From: Bugulina stolonifera
Taxonomy: Eukaryota > Bryozoa > Gymnolaemata > Cheilostomatida > Bugulidae
Direction of reading: 5' to 3'
NCBI GenBank assembly: GCA_935421135.1
Contig: OW285194.1
Coordinates: 744,001 to 808,000, forward strand
DNA: 64,000 bases
The translations under genes were made by a program, and so were the position numbers. The notes under the pieces are model-generated. The model did no database searches. It was not told where the DNA came from and was given only the letters and a program-made list of their open reading frames with translations. Within the stretch, counting starts at the first letter, position 1. Every line of letters begins with the position of its first letter. Of this stretch, positions 1 through 14,200 are shown piece by piece.

Positions 1-2370
1 ACTTGAGGTATTAGTTTGTAAACTAGTAGAAGATGTTCAATATTGCATAAAAGTATGTTTTCAGTGTGATTTGTACCAAATTGCTGTCTGTAACAATGTG
101 TTTCATTCACTTTTGCAATGTTCAGAATGCATAATTTGAATGAAAATCAATAAAACATGATTTTGCATGCAATGTTTAACTTTGCAAACATGTAATATAA
201 AGTCAGATTTGTGATTTTTGTCAAATTCACTTAAGTTATTAGTTTGTAAACTAGTAGAAGATGTTCAGTATTTCATAAAAGTAAGTTTTCAGTGTGTTTT
301 GTACTAAATTGCTGTCTGTAACAATGTGTTTCGTTCACTTTTGCAATGTTCAGAATGCATAATTTGAATGAAAATCAATAAAACATGACTTTGCATGCAA
401 TATACAACTTTGCAAACATGTAAGATAATGTCAGATTTGTGATTTTTGTCAAATTCACTTCAGTTATTAGATTGTAAACTAGTAGAAGATGTTCAATATT
501 GCATAAAAGTAAGTTTTCAGTGTGTTTTGTACCAAATTGCTGTCTGTAGCAATGTGTTTCATTCACTTTTGCAATGTTCAGAGGCATAATTTGAATGAAA
601 ATAAACAAAACATGACTTTGCATGCAATATTCAACTTTGCAAACGTGTAAGATGATGTCAGATTGGTGATTTTTGTCAAATTCACTTGAGTTATTAGTTT
701 GTAAACTAGTAGAAGATGTTTAATATTGCATAAAAGTAAGTTTTCAGTGTGTTTTGTGCCAAATTGCTGTCTGTAACAATGTGTTTCATTCACTTTTGCA
801 ATAATCAGAGTGCATAGTTTGAGTGAAAATCAATAAAACATGACTTTGCATGCAATATTCAACTTTGCAAACATGTAAGATAATGGCAGATTTGTGATTT
901 TTGTCAAATTCACTTGAGTTATTAGTTTGTAAACTAGTAGAAGATGTTCAATATTGCATAAAAGTAAGTTTTCAGTGTGTTTTATACCAAATTGCTGTCT
1001 GTAACAATGTGTTTCATTCACTTTTGCAATGTTCAGAATGCATAATTTGAATGAAAATCAATAAAACATGACTTTGCATGCAATATACAACCTTGCAAAC
1101 ATGTAAGATAATGTCAGATTTGTGATTTTTGTCAAATTCACTTGAGTTATTAGTTTGTAAACTAGTAGAAGATGTTCAATATTGCATAAAAGTAAGTTTT
1201 CAGTGTGTTTTGTACCAAATTGCTGTCTGTAACAATGTGTTTCATTCACTTTTGCAATGTTCAGAGTGCAAAATTTGAATGAAACTCAATAAAACTTGAC
1301 TTTGCATGCAATATACAACTTTGCAAACATGCAAGATAATGTCAGATTTGTGATTTTTGTCAAATTCACTTGAGTTATTAGTTTGTAAACTAGTAGAAGA
1401 TGTTCAATATTGCATAAAAGTAAGTTTTCAGTGTGATTTGTACCAAATTGCTGTCTGTAACAATGTGTTTCATTCACTTTTGCAATGTTCAGAATGCATA
1501 ATTTGAATGAAAATCAATAAAACTTGACTTTGCATGCAATATACAACTTTGCAAACATGCAAGATAATGTCAGATTTGTGATTTTTGTCAAATTCACTTG
1601 AGTTATTAGTTTGTAAACTAGTAGAAGATGTTCAATATTGCATAAAAGTAAGTTTTCAGTGTGTTTTGTACCAAATTGCTGTCTGTAACAATGTGTTTCA
1701 TTCACTTTTGCAATGTTCAGAATGCATAATTTGAATGAAAATCAATAAAACATGACTTTGCATGCAATATACAACTTTGCAAACATGTAAGATAATGGCA
1801 GATTTGTGATTTTTGTCAAATTCACTTGAGTTATTAGTTTGGAAACTAGTAGAAGATGTTCAATATTGCATAAAAGTAAGTTTTCAGTGTGTTTTGTACC
1901 AAATTGCTGTCTGTAACAATGTGTTTCATTCACTTTTGCAATGTTCAGAATGCATAATTTGAATGAAAATCAATAAAACATGACTTTGCATGCAATATAC
2001 AACTTTGCAAACATGTAAGATAATGGCAGATTTGTGATTTTTGTCAAATTCACTTGAGTTATTAGTTTGTAAACTAGTAGAAGATGTTCAATATTGCATA
2101 AAAGTAAGTTTTCAGTGTGTTTTGTACCAAATTGCTGTCTGTAACAATGTGTTTCATTCACTTTTGCAATGTTCAGAATGCATAATTTGAATGAAAATCA
2201 ATAAAACATGACTTTGCATGCAATATACAACTTTGCAAACATGTAAGATAATGTCAGATTTGTGATTTTTGTCAAATTCACTTCAGTTATTAGATTGTAA
2301 ACTAGTAGAAGATGTTCAATATTGCATAAAAGTAAGTTTTCAGTGTGTTTTGTACCAAATTGCTGTCTGT
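1..2370 (+). repeat. Left satellite domain, related to the right array edge
   Basis: About ten monomers. Several carry rare variants otherwise found only at 51388-53400: GATTTTGCATGCAATGTTTAA near 155, CAACCTTGCAAAC near 1090, and GAAACTCAATAAAACTTG near 1280. The run from 375 to 2653 also matches 8567-10161, but with three extra monomers (684 bp) covering roughly 1058-1741. That is an indel of exactly three units. The two monomers at 1286 and 1514 are near-identical neighbours with AAAACTTGAC and AACATGCAAG, which looks like a recent local duplication. Confidence 0.8.
1058..1285 (+). repeat. Representative 228-bp satellite monomer
   Basis: One monomer in the register used here. It starts at AAAACATGACTTTGCATGC and ends just before the next copy of the same string at 1286. 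Because 228 is divisible by 3, reading frames stay aligned from copy to copy. The minus strand therefore shows a ~63-codon open frame in almost every monomer. The frame closes in each monomer and is inherited with the repeat; I do not treat it as a gene. The plus strand carries AATAAA just before each palindrome, and GTAAGT followed at once by TTTTCAG in the middle. This copy also carries the rare variant CAACCTTGCAAAC, shared only with the monomer near 52981. Confidence 0.9.
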
Positions 2371-5300
2371 AACAATGTGTTTCATCCACTTTTGCAATGT
2401 TCAGAGGCATAATTTGAATGAAAATAAACAAAACATGACTTTGCATGCAATATTCAACTTTGCAAACATGTAAGATGATGTCAGATTGGTGATTTTTGTC
2501 AAATTCACTTGAGTTATTAGTTTGCAAACTAGTAGAAGATGTTCAATATTGCATAAAAGTAAGTTTTCAGTGTGTTTTGTACCAAATTGCTGTCTGTAAC
2601 AATGTGTTTCATTCACTTTTGCAATGTTCAAAATGCATAATTTGAATGAAAATCAATAAAACATGACTTTGCATGCAATATTCAACTTTGCAAACATCAA
2701 ACATAATGTCTGATTTGTGATTTTTGACAAAGTCACTTGAGGTATTAGTTTGTAAACTAGTAGAAGATGTTCAATATTGCATAAAAGTATGTTTTCAGTG
2801 TGATTTGTACCAAATTGCTGTCTGTAACAATGTGTTTCATTCACTTTTGCAATGTTCAGAATGCATAATTTGAATGAAAATCAATAAAACATGACTTTGC
2901 ATGCAATATTCAACTTTGCAAACATGTAAGATAATGTCAGATTTGTGATTTTTGTCAAATTCACTTGAGTTATTAGTTTGCTAACTAGTAGAAGATGTTC
3001 AATATTGCATAAAAGTAAGTTTTCAGTGTGTTTTGTACCAAATTGCTGTCTGTAACAATGTGTTTCATTCACGTTTGCAATGTTCAGAATGCAAAATTTG
3101 AATGAAAATCAATAAAACATGACTTTGCATGCAATATTCAACTTTGCAAACATCAAACATAATGTCTGATTTGCGATTTTTGACAAATTCACTTGAGGTA
3201 TTAGTTTGTAAACTAGTAGAAGATGTTCAATATTGCATAAAAGTATGTTTTCAGTGTGATTTGTACCAAATTGCTGTCTGTAACAATGTGTTTCATTCAC
3301 TTTTGCAATGTTCAGAATGCATAATTTGAATGAAAATCAATAAAACATGATTTTGCATGCAATATTCAACTTTGCAAACGTGTAAGATGATGTCAGATTG
3401 GTGATTTTTGACAAATTCACTTGAGGTATTAGTTTGTAAACTAGTAGAAGATGTTCAATATTGCATAAAAGTATGTTTTCAGTGTGATTTGTACCAAATT
3501 GCTGTCTGTAACAATGTGTTTCATTCACTTTTGCAATGTTCAGAATGCATAATTTGAATGAAAATCAATAAAACATGATTTTGCATGCAATATTTAACTT
3601 TGCAAACATGTAAGATAAAGTCAGATTTGTGATTTTTGTCAAATTCACTTAAGTTATTAGTTTGTAAACTAGTAGAAGATGTTCAGTATTGCATAAAAGT
3701 AAGTTTTCAGTGTGTTTTGTACCAAATTGCTGTCTGTAACCATGTGTTTCATTCACTTTTGCAATGTTCAGAATGCATAATATGAATGAAAATCAATAAA
3801 ACATGACTTTGCATGCAATATACAACTTTGCAAACATGTAAGATAATGTCAGATTTGTGATTTTTGTCAAATTCACTTCAGTTATTAGATTGCAAACTAG
3901 TAGAAGATGTTCAATATTGCATAAAAGTAAGTTTTCAGTGTGTTTTGTACCAAATTGCTGTCTGTAACAATGTGTTTCATTCACTTTTGCAATGTTCAGA
4001 GGCATAATTTGAATGAAAATAAACAAAACATGACTTTGCATGCAATATTCAACTTTGCAAACGTGTAAGATGATGTCAGATTGGTGATTTTCGTCAAATT
4101 CACTTGAGTTATTAGTTTGTAAACTAGTAGAAGATGTTTAATATTGCATAAAAGTAAGTTTTCATTGTGTTTTGTGCCAAATTGCTGTCTGTAACAATGT
4201 GTTTCATTCACTTTTGCAGTAATCAGAGTGCATAGTTTGAGTGAAAATCAATAAAACATGACTTTGCATGCAATATTCAACTTTGCAAACATCAAACATA
4301 ATGTCTGATTTGTGATTTTTGACAAATTCACTTGAGGTATTAGTTTGTAAACTAGTAGAAGATGTTCAATATTGCATAAAAGTATGTTTTCAGTGTGATT
4401 TGTACCAAATTGCTGTCTGTAACAATGTGTTTCATTCACTTTTGCAATGTTCAGAATGCATAATTTGAATGAAAATCAATGAAACATGACTTTGCATGCA
4501 ATATTCAACTTTGCAAACATGAAACATAATGTCAGATTTGTGATTTTTGTCAAATTCACTTCAGTTATTAGTTTGTAAACTAGTAGAAGATGTTCAATAT
4601 TGCATAAAAGTAAGTTTTCAGTGTGTTTTGTACCAAATTGCTGTCTGTAACAATGTGTTTCATTCACTTTTGCAATGTTCAGAATGCATAATTTGAATGA
4701 AAATCAATAAAAGATGACTTTGCATGCAATATACAACTTTGCAAACATGTAAGATAATGGCAGATTTGTGATTTTTATCAAATTCACTTGAGTTATTAGT
4801 TTGTAAACTAGTAGAAGACGTTCAATATTGCATAAAAGTAAGTTTTCAGTGTGTTTTGTACCAAATTGCTGTCTGTAACAATGTGTTTCATTCACTTTTG
4901 CAATGTTCAGAATGCATAATTTGAATTAAAACATGACTTTGCATGCAATATACAACTTTGCAAACATGTAAGATAATGTCAGATTTGTGATTTTTGTCAA
5001 ATTCACTTCAGTTATTAGATTGTAAACTAGTAGAAGATGTTCAATATTGCATAAAAGTAAGTTTTCAGTGTGTTTTGTACCAAATTGCTGTCTGTAACAA
5101 TGTGTTTCATTCACTTTTGCAATGTTCAGAGGCATAATTTGAATGAAAATAAACAAAACATGACTTTGCATGCAATATTCAACTTTGCAAACATGTAAGA
5201 TAATGTCAGATTTGTGATTTTTGTCAAATTCACTTGAGTTATTAGTTTGTAAACTAGTAGAAGATGTTCAATATTGCATAAAAGTAAGTTTTCAGTGTGT

Positions 5301-8290
5301 TTTGTACCAAATTGCTGTCTGTAACAATGTGTTTCATCCACTTTTGCAATGTTCAGAGGCATAATTTGAATGAAAATAAACAAAACATGACTTTGCATGC
5401 AATATTCAACTTTGCAAACATGTAAGATGATGTCAGATTGGTGATTTTTGTCAAATTCACTTGAGTTATTAGTTTGCAAACTAGTAGAAGATGTTCAATA
5501 TTGCATAAAAGTAAGTTTTCAGTGTGTTTTGTACCAAATTGCTGTCTGTAACAATGTGTTTCATTCACTTTTGCAATGTTCAGAATGCATAATTTGAATG
5601 AAAATCAATAAAACATGACTTTGCATGCAATATTCAACTTTGCAAACATCAAACATAATGTCTGATTTGTGATTTTTGACAAAGTCACTTGAGGTATTAG
5701 TTTGTAAACTAGTAGAAGATGTTCAATATTGCATAAAAGTATGTTTTCAGTGTGATTTGTACCAAATTGCTGTCTGTAACAATGTGTTTCATTCACTTTT
5801 GCAATGTTCAGAATGCATAATTTGAATGAAAATCAATAAAACATGACTTTGCATGCAATATTCAACTTTGCAAACATGTAAGATAATGTCAGATTTGTGA
5901 TTTTTGTCAAATTCATTTGAGTTATTAGTTTGCTAACTAGTAGAAGATGTTCAATATTGCATAAAAGTAAGTTTTCAGTGTGTTTTGTACCAAATTGCTG
6001 TCTGTAACAATGTGTTTCATTCACGTTTGCAATGTTCAGAATGCAAAATTTGAATGAAAATCAATAAAACATGACTTTGCATGCAATATTCAACTTTGCA
6101 AACATCAAACATAATGTCTGATTTGCGATTTTTGACAAATTCACTTGAGGTATTAGTTTGTAAACTAGTAGAAGATGTTCAATATTGCATAAAAGTATGT
6201 TTTCAGTGTGATTTGTACCAAATTGCTGTCTGTAACAATGTGTTTCATTCACTTTTGCAATGTTCAGAATGCATAATTTGAATGAAAATCAATAAAACAT
6301 GATTTTGCATGCAATATTCAACTTTGCAAACGTGTAAGATGATGTCAGATTGGTGATTTTTGACAAATTCACTTGAGGTATTAGTTTGTAAACTAGTAGA
6401 AGATGTTCAATATTGCATAAAAGTATGTTTTCAGTGTGATTTGTACCAAATTGCTGTCTGTAACAATGTGTTTCATTCACTTTTGCAATGTTCAGAATGC
6501 ATAATTTGAATGAAAATCAATAAAACATGATTTTGCATGCAATATTTAACTTTGCAAACATGTAAGATAAAGTCAGATTTGTGATTTTTGTCAAATTCAC
6601 TTAAGTTATTAGTTTGTAAACTAGTAGAAGATGTTCAGTATTGCATAAAAGTAAGTTTTCAGTGTGTTTTGTACCAAATTGCTGTCTGTAACCATGTGTT
6701 TCATTCACTTTTGCAATGTTCAGAATGCATAATATGAATGAAAATCAATAAAACATGACTTTGCATGCAATATACAACTTTGCAAACATGTAAGATAATG
6801 TCAGATTTGTGATTTTTGTCAAATTCACTTCAGTTATTAGATTGCAAACTAGTAGAAGATGTTCAATATTGCATAAAAGTAAGTTTTCAGTGTGTTTTGT
6901 ACCAAATTGCTGTCTGTAACAATGTGTTTCATTCACTTTTGCAATGTTCAGAGGCATAATTTGAATGAAAATAAACAAAACATGACTTTGCATGCAATAT
7001 TCAACTTTGCAAACGTGTAAGATGATGTCAGATTGGTGATTTTCGTCAAATTCACTTGAGTTATTAGTTTGTAAACTAGTAGAAGATGTTTAATATTGCA
7101 TAAAAGTAAGTTTTCATTGTGTTTTGTGCCAAATTGCTGTCTGTAACAATGTGTTTCATTCACTTTTGCAGTAATCAGAGTGCATAGTTTGAGTGAAAAT
7201 CAATAAAACATGACTTTGCATGCAATATTCAACTTTGCAAACATCAAACATAATGTCTGATTTGTGATTTTTGACAAATTCACTTGAGGTATTAGTTTGT
7301 AAACTAGTAGAAGATGTTCAATATTGCATAAAAGTATGTTTTCAGTGTGATTTGTACCAAATTGCTGTCTGTAACAATGTGTTTCATTCACTTTTGCAAT
7401 GTTCAGAATGCATAATTTGAATGAAAATCAATGAAACATGACTTTGCATGCAATATTCAACTTTGCAAACATGAAACATAATGTCAGATTTGTGATTTTT
7501 GTCAAATTCACTTCAGTTATTAGTTTGTAAACTAGTAGAAGATGTTCAATATTGCATAAAAGTAAGTTTTCAGTGTGTTTTGTACCAAATTGCTGTCTGT
7601 AACAATGTGTTTCATTCACTTTTGCAATGTTCAGAATGCATAATTTGAATGAAAATCAATAAAAGATGACTTTGCATGCAATATACAACTTTGCAAACAT
7701 GTAAGATAATGGCAGATTTGTGATTTTTATCAAATTCACTTGAGTTATTAGTTTGTAAACTAGTAGAAGACGTTCAATATTGCATAAAAGTAAGTTTTCA
7801 GTGTGTTTTGTACCAAATTGCTGTCTGTAACAATGTGTTTCATTCACTTTTGCAATGTTCAGAATGCATAATTTGAATGAAAATCAATAAAACATGACTT
7901 TGCATGCAATATACAACTTTGCAAACATGTAAGATAATGTCAGATTTGTGATTTTTGTCAAATTCACTTCAGTTATTAGATTGTAAACTAGTAGAAGATG
8001 TTCAATATTGCATAAAAGTAAGTTTTCAGTGTGTTTTGTACCAAATTGCTGTCTGTAACAATGTGTTTCATTCACTTTTGCAATGTTCAGAGGCATAATT
8101 TGAATGAAAATAAACAAAACATGACTTTGCATGCAATATTCAACTTTGCAAACATGTAAGATAATGTCAGATTTGTGATTTTTGTCAAATTCACTTGAGT
8201 TAGTAGTTTGTAAACTAGTAGAAGATGTTCAATATTGCATAAAAGTAAGTTTTCAGTGTGTTTTGTACCAAATTGCTGTCTATAACAATG
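2370..8290 (+). repeat. HOR block: two copies, period 2,952 bp (13 monomers)
   Basis: Monomers at 2401, 2653, 2881, 3109, 3337, 3793, 3996, 4248, 4476 and 4704 recur in the same order 2,952 bp later at 5353, 5605, 5833, 6061, 6289, 6745, 6948, 7200, 7428 and 7656. They share private variants: CAAAGTCAC at 2728 and 5680, GTAACCATGTG, GATTTTCGTC, AAAAGATGAC and AGAAGACGTT. Copy 1 has a 9-bp deletion near 4926 (TTGAATTAAAACATG where copy 2 has the full spacer). Without it the period would be 2,961 bp, the same value found in two later blocks. A few point differences, such as ATTCATTTGAG in copy 2 near 5914, show the copies are very similar but not identical. Confidence 0.88.
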
Positions 8291-11200
8291 TGTTTCATTC
8301 ACTTTTGCAATGTTCAGAATGCATAATTTGAATGAAAATCAATAAAACATGATTTTGCATGCAATGTTTAACTTTGCAAACATGTAAGATAAAGTCAGAT
8401 TTGTGATTTTTGTCAAATTCACTTAAGTTATTAGTTTGTAAACTAGTAGAAGATGTTCAGTATTGCATAAAAGTAAGTTTTCAGTGTGTTTTGTACTAAA
8501 TTGCTGTCTGTAACAATGTGTTTCGTTCACTTTTGCAATGTTCAGAATGCATAATTTGAATGAAAATCAATAAAACATGACTTTGCATGCAATATACAAC
8601 TTTGCAAACATGTAAGATAATGTCAGATTTGTGATTTTTGTCAAATTCACTTCAGTTATTAGATTGTAAACTAGTAGAAGATGTTCAATATTGCATAAAA
8701 GTAAGTTTTCAGTGTGTTTTGTACCAAATTGCTGTCTGTAGCAATGTGTTTCATTCACTTTTGCAATGTTCAGAGGCATAATTTGAATGAAAATAAACAA
8801 AACATGACTTTGCATGCAATATTCAACTTTGCAAACGTGTAAGATGATGTCAGATTGGTGATTTTTGTCAAATTCACTTGAGTTATTAGTTTGTAAACTA
8901 GTAGAAGATGTTTAATATTGCATAAAAGTAAGTTTTCAGTGTGTTTTGTGCCAAATTGCTGTCTGTAACAATGTGTTTCATTCACTTTTGCAATAATCAG
9001 AGTGCATAGTTTGAGTGAAAATCAATAAAACATGACTTTGCATGCAATATTCAACTTTGCAAACATGTAAGATAATGGCAGATTTGTGATTTTTGTCAAA
9101 TTCACTTGAGTTATTAGTTTGTAAACTAGTAGAAGATGTTCAATATTGCATAAAAGTAAGTTTTCAGTGTGTTTTGTACCAAATTGCTGTCTGTAACAAT
9201 GTGTTTCATTCACTTTTGCAATGTTCAGAATGCATAATTTGAATGAAAATCAATAAAACATGACTTTGCATGCAATATACAACTTTGCAAACATGTAAGA
9301 TAATGGCAGATTTGTGATTTTTGTCAAATTCACTTGAGTTATTAGTTTGGAAACTAGTAGAAGATGTTCAATATTGCATAAAAGTAAGTTTTCAGTGTGT
9401 TTTGTACCAAATTGCTGTCTGTAACAATGTGTTTCATTCACTTTTGCAATGTTCAGAATGCATAATTTGAATGAAAATCAATAAAACATGACTTTGCATG
9501 CAATATACAACTTTGCAAACATGTAAGATAATGGCAGATTTGTGATTTTTGTCAAATTCACTTGAGTTATTAGTTTGTAAACTAGTAGAAGATGTTCAAT
9601 ATTGCATAAAAGTAAGTTTTCAGTGTGTTTTGTACCAAATTGCTGTCTGTAACAATGTGTTTCATTCACTTTTGCAATGTTCAGAATGCATAATTTGAAT
9701 GAAAATCAATAAAACATGACTTTGCATGCAATATACAACTTTGCAAACATGTAAGATAATGTCAGATTTGTGATTTTTGTCAAATTCACTTCAGTTATTA
9801 GATTGTAAACTAGTAGAAGATGTTCAATATTGCATAAAAGTAAGTTTTCAGTGTGTTTTGTACCAAATTGCTGTCTGTAACAATGTGTTTCATCCACTTT
9901 TGCAATGTTCAGAGGCATAATTTGAATGAAAATAAACAAAACATGACTTTGCATGCAATATTCAACTTTGCAAACATGTAAGATGATGTCAGATTGGTGA
10001 TTTTTGTCAAATTCACTTGAGTTATTAGTTTGCAAACTAGTAGAAGATGTTCAATATTGCATAAAAGTAAGTTTTCAGTGTGTTTTGTACCAAATTGCTG
10101 TCTGTAACAATGTGTTTCATTCACTTTTGCAATGTTCAGAATGCATAATTTGAATGAAAATCAATAAAACATGACTTTGCATGCAATATTCAACTTTGCA
10201 AACATCAAACATAATGTCTGATTTGTGATTTTTGACAAAGTCACTTGAGGTATTAGTTTGTAAACTAGTAGAAGATGTTCAATATTGCATAAAAGTATGT
10301 TTTCAGTGTGATTTGTACCAAATTGCTGTCTGTAACAATGTGTTTCATTCACTTTTGCAATGTTCAGAATGCATAATTTGAATGAAAATCAATAAAACAT
10401 GACTTTGCATGCAATATTCAACTTTGCAAACATGTAAGATAATGTCAGATTTGTGATTTTTGTCAAATTCACTTGAGTTATTAGTTTGCTAACTAGTAGA
10501 AGATGTTCAATATTGCATAAAAGTAAGTTTTCAGTGTGTTTTGTACCAAATTGCTGTCTGTAACAATGTGTTTCATTCACGTTTGCAATGTTCAGAATGC
10601 AAAATTTGAATGAAAATCAATAAAACATGACTTTGCATGCAATATTCAACTTTGCAAACATCAAACATAATGTCTGATTTGCGATTTTTGACAAATTCAC
10701 TTGAGGTATTAGTTTGTAAACTAGTAGAAGATGTTCAATATTGCATAAAAGTATGTTTTCAGTGTGATTTGTACCAAATTGCTGTCTGTAACAATGTGTT
10801 TCATTCACTTTTGCAATGTTCAGAATGCATAATTTGAATGAAAATCAATAAAACATGATTTTGCATGCAATATTTAACTTTGCAAACATGTAAGATAAAG
10901 TCAGATTTGTGATTTTTGTCAAATTCACTTAAGTTATTAGTTTGTAAACTAGTAGAAGATGTTCAGTATTGCATAAAAGTAAGTTTTCAGTGTGTTTTGT
11001 ACCAAATTGCTGTCTGTAACCATGTGTTTCATTCACTTTTGCAATGTTCAGAATGCATAATATGAATGAAAATCAATAAAACATGACTTTGCATGCAATA
11101 TACAACTTTGCAAACATGTAAGATAATGTCAGATTTGTGATTTTTGTCAAATTCACTTCAGTTATTAGATTGCAAACTAGTAGAAGATGTTCAATATTGC

Positions 11201-14200
11201 ATAAAAGTAAGTTTTCAGTGTGTTTTGTACCAAATTGCTGTCTGTAACAATGTGTTTCATTCACTTTTGCAATGTTCAGAGGCATAATTTGAATGAAAAT
11301 AAACAAAACATGACTTTGCATGCAATATTCAACTTTGCAAACGTGTAAGATGATGTCAGATTGGTGATTTTCGTCAAATTCACTTGAGTTATTAGTTTGT
11401 AAACTAGTAGAAGATGTTTAATATTGCATAAAAGTAAGTTTTCATTGTGTTTTGTGCCAAATTGCTGTCTGTAACAATGTGTTTCATTCACTTTTGCAGT
11501 AATCAGAGTGCATAGTTTGAGTGAAAATCAATAAAACATGACTTTGCATGCAATATTCAACTTTGCAAACATCAAACATAATGTCTGATTTGTGATTTTT
11601 GACAAATTCACTTGAGGTATTAGTTTGTAAACTAGTAGAAGATGTTCAATATTGCATAAAAGTATGTTTTCAGTGTGATTTGTACCAAATTGCTGTCTGT
11701 AACAATGTGTTTCATTCACTTTTGCAATGTTCAGAATGCATAATTTGAATGAAAATCAATGAAACATGACTTTGCATGCAATATTCAACTTTGCAAACAT
11801 GAAACATAATGTCAGATTTGTGATTTTTGTCAAATTCACTTCAGTTATTAGTTTGTAAACTAGTAGAAGATGTTCAATATTGCATAAAAGTAAGTTTTCA
11901 GTGTGTTTTGTACCAAATTGCTGTCTGTAACAATGTGTTTCATTCACTTTTGCAATGTTCAGAATGCATAATTTGAATGAAAATCAATAAAAGATGACTT
12001 TGCATGCAATATACAACTTTGCAAACATGTAAGATAATGGCAGATTTGTGATTTTTATCTAATTCACTTGAGTTATTAGTTTGTAAACTAGTAGAAGACG
12101 TTCAATATTGCATAAAAGTAAGTTTTCAGTGTGTTTTGTACCAAATTGCTGTCTGTAACAATGTGTTTCATTCACTTTTGCAATGTTCAGAATGCATAAT
12201 TTGAATGAAAATCAATAAAACATGACTTTGCATGCAATATACAACTTTGCAAACATGTAAGATAATGTCAGATTTGTGATTTTTGTCAAATTCACTTCAG
12301 TTATTAGATTGTAAACTAGTAGAAGATGTTCAATATTGCATAAAAGTAAGTTTTCAGTGTGTTTTGTACCAAATTGCTGTCTGTAACAATGTGTTTCATT
12401 CACTTTTGCAATGTTCAGAGGCATAATTTGAATGAAAATAAACAAAACATGACTTTGCATGCAATATTCAACTTTGCAAACATGTAAGATAATGTCAGAT
12501 TTGTGATTTTTGTCAAATTCACTTGAGTTATTAGTTTGTAAACTAGTAGAAGATGTTCAATATTGCATAAAAGTAAGTTTTCAGTGTGTTTTGTACCAAA
12601 TTGCTGTCTATAACAATGTGTTTCATTCACTTTTGCAATGTTCAGAATGCATAATTTGAATGAAAATCAATAAAACATGATTTTGCATGCAATGTTTAAC
12701 TTTGCAAACATGTAAGATAAAGTCAGATTTGTGATTTTTGTCAAATTCACTTAAGTTATTAGTTTGTAAACTAGTAGAAGATGTTCAGTATTGCATAAAA
12801 GTAAGTTTTCAGTGTGTTTTGTACTAAATTGCTGTCTGTAACAATGTGTTTCGTTCACTTTTGCAATGTTCAGAATGCATAATTTGAATGAAAATCAATA
12901 AAACATGACTTTGCATGCAATATACAACTTTGCAAACATGTAAGATAATGTCAGATTTGTGATTTTTGTCAAATTCACTTCAGTTATTAGATTGTAAACT
13001 AGTAGAAGATGTTCAATATTGCATAAAAGTAAGTTTTCAGTGTGTTTTGTACCAAATTGCTGTCTGTAGCAATGTGTTTCATTCACTTTTGCAATGTTCA
13101 GAGGCATAATTTGAATGAAAATAAACAAAACATGACTTTGCATGCAATATTCAACTTTGCAAACGTGTAAGATGATGTCAGATTGGTGATTTTTGTCAAA
13201 TTCACTTGAGTTATTAGTTTGTAAACTAGTAGAAGATGTTTAATATTGCATAAAAGTAAGTTTTCAGTGTGTTTTGTGCCAAATTGCTGTCTGTAACAAT
13301 GTGTTTCATTCACTTTTGCAATAATCAGAGTGCATAGTTTGAGTGAAAATCAATAAAACATGACTTTGCATGCAATATTCAACTTTGCAAACATGTAAGA
13401 TAATGGCAGATTTGTGATTTTTGTCAAATTCACTTGAGTTATTAGTTTGTAAACTAGTAGAAGATGTTCAATATTGCATAAAAGTAAGTTTTCAGTGTGT
13501 TTTGTACCAAATTGCTGTCTGTAACAATGTGTTTCATTCACTTTTGCAATGTTCAGAATGCATAATTTGAATGAAAATCAATAAAACATGACTTTGCATG
13601 CAATATACAACTTTGCAAACATGTAAGATAATGGCAGATTTGTGATTTTTGTCAAATTCACTTGAGTTATTAGTTTGGAAACTAGTAGAAGATGTTCAAT
13701 ATTGCATAAAAGTAAGTTTTCAGTGTGTTTTGTACCAAATTGCTGTCTGTAACAATGTGTTTCATTCACTTTTGCAATGTTCAGAATGCATAATTTGAAT
13801 GAAAATCAATAAAACATGACTTTGCATGCAATATACAACTTTGCAAACATGTAAGATAATGGCAGATTTGTGATTTTTGTCAAATTCACTTGAGTTATTA
13901 GTTTGTAAACTAGTAGAAGATGTTCAATATTGCATAAAAGTAAGTTTTCAGTGTGTTTTGTACCAAATTGCTGTCTGTAACAATGTGTTTCATTCACTTT
14001 TGCAATGTTCAGAATGCATAATTTGAATGAAAATCAATAAAACATGACTTTGCATGCAATATACAACTTTGCAAACATGTAAGATAATGTCAGATTTGTG
14101 ATTTTTGTCAAATTCACTTCAGTTATTAGATTGTAAACTAGTAGAAGATGTTCAATATTGCATAAAAGTAAGTTTTCAGTGTGTTTTGTACCAAATTGCT

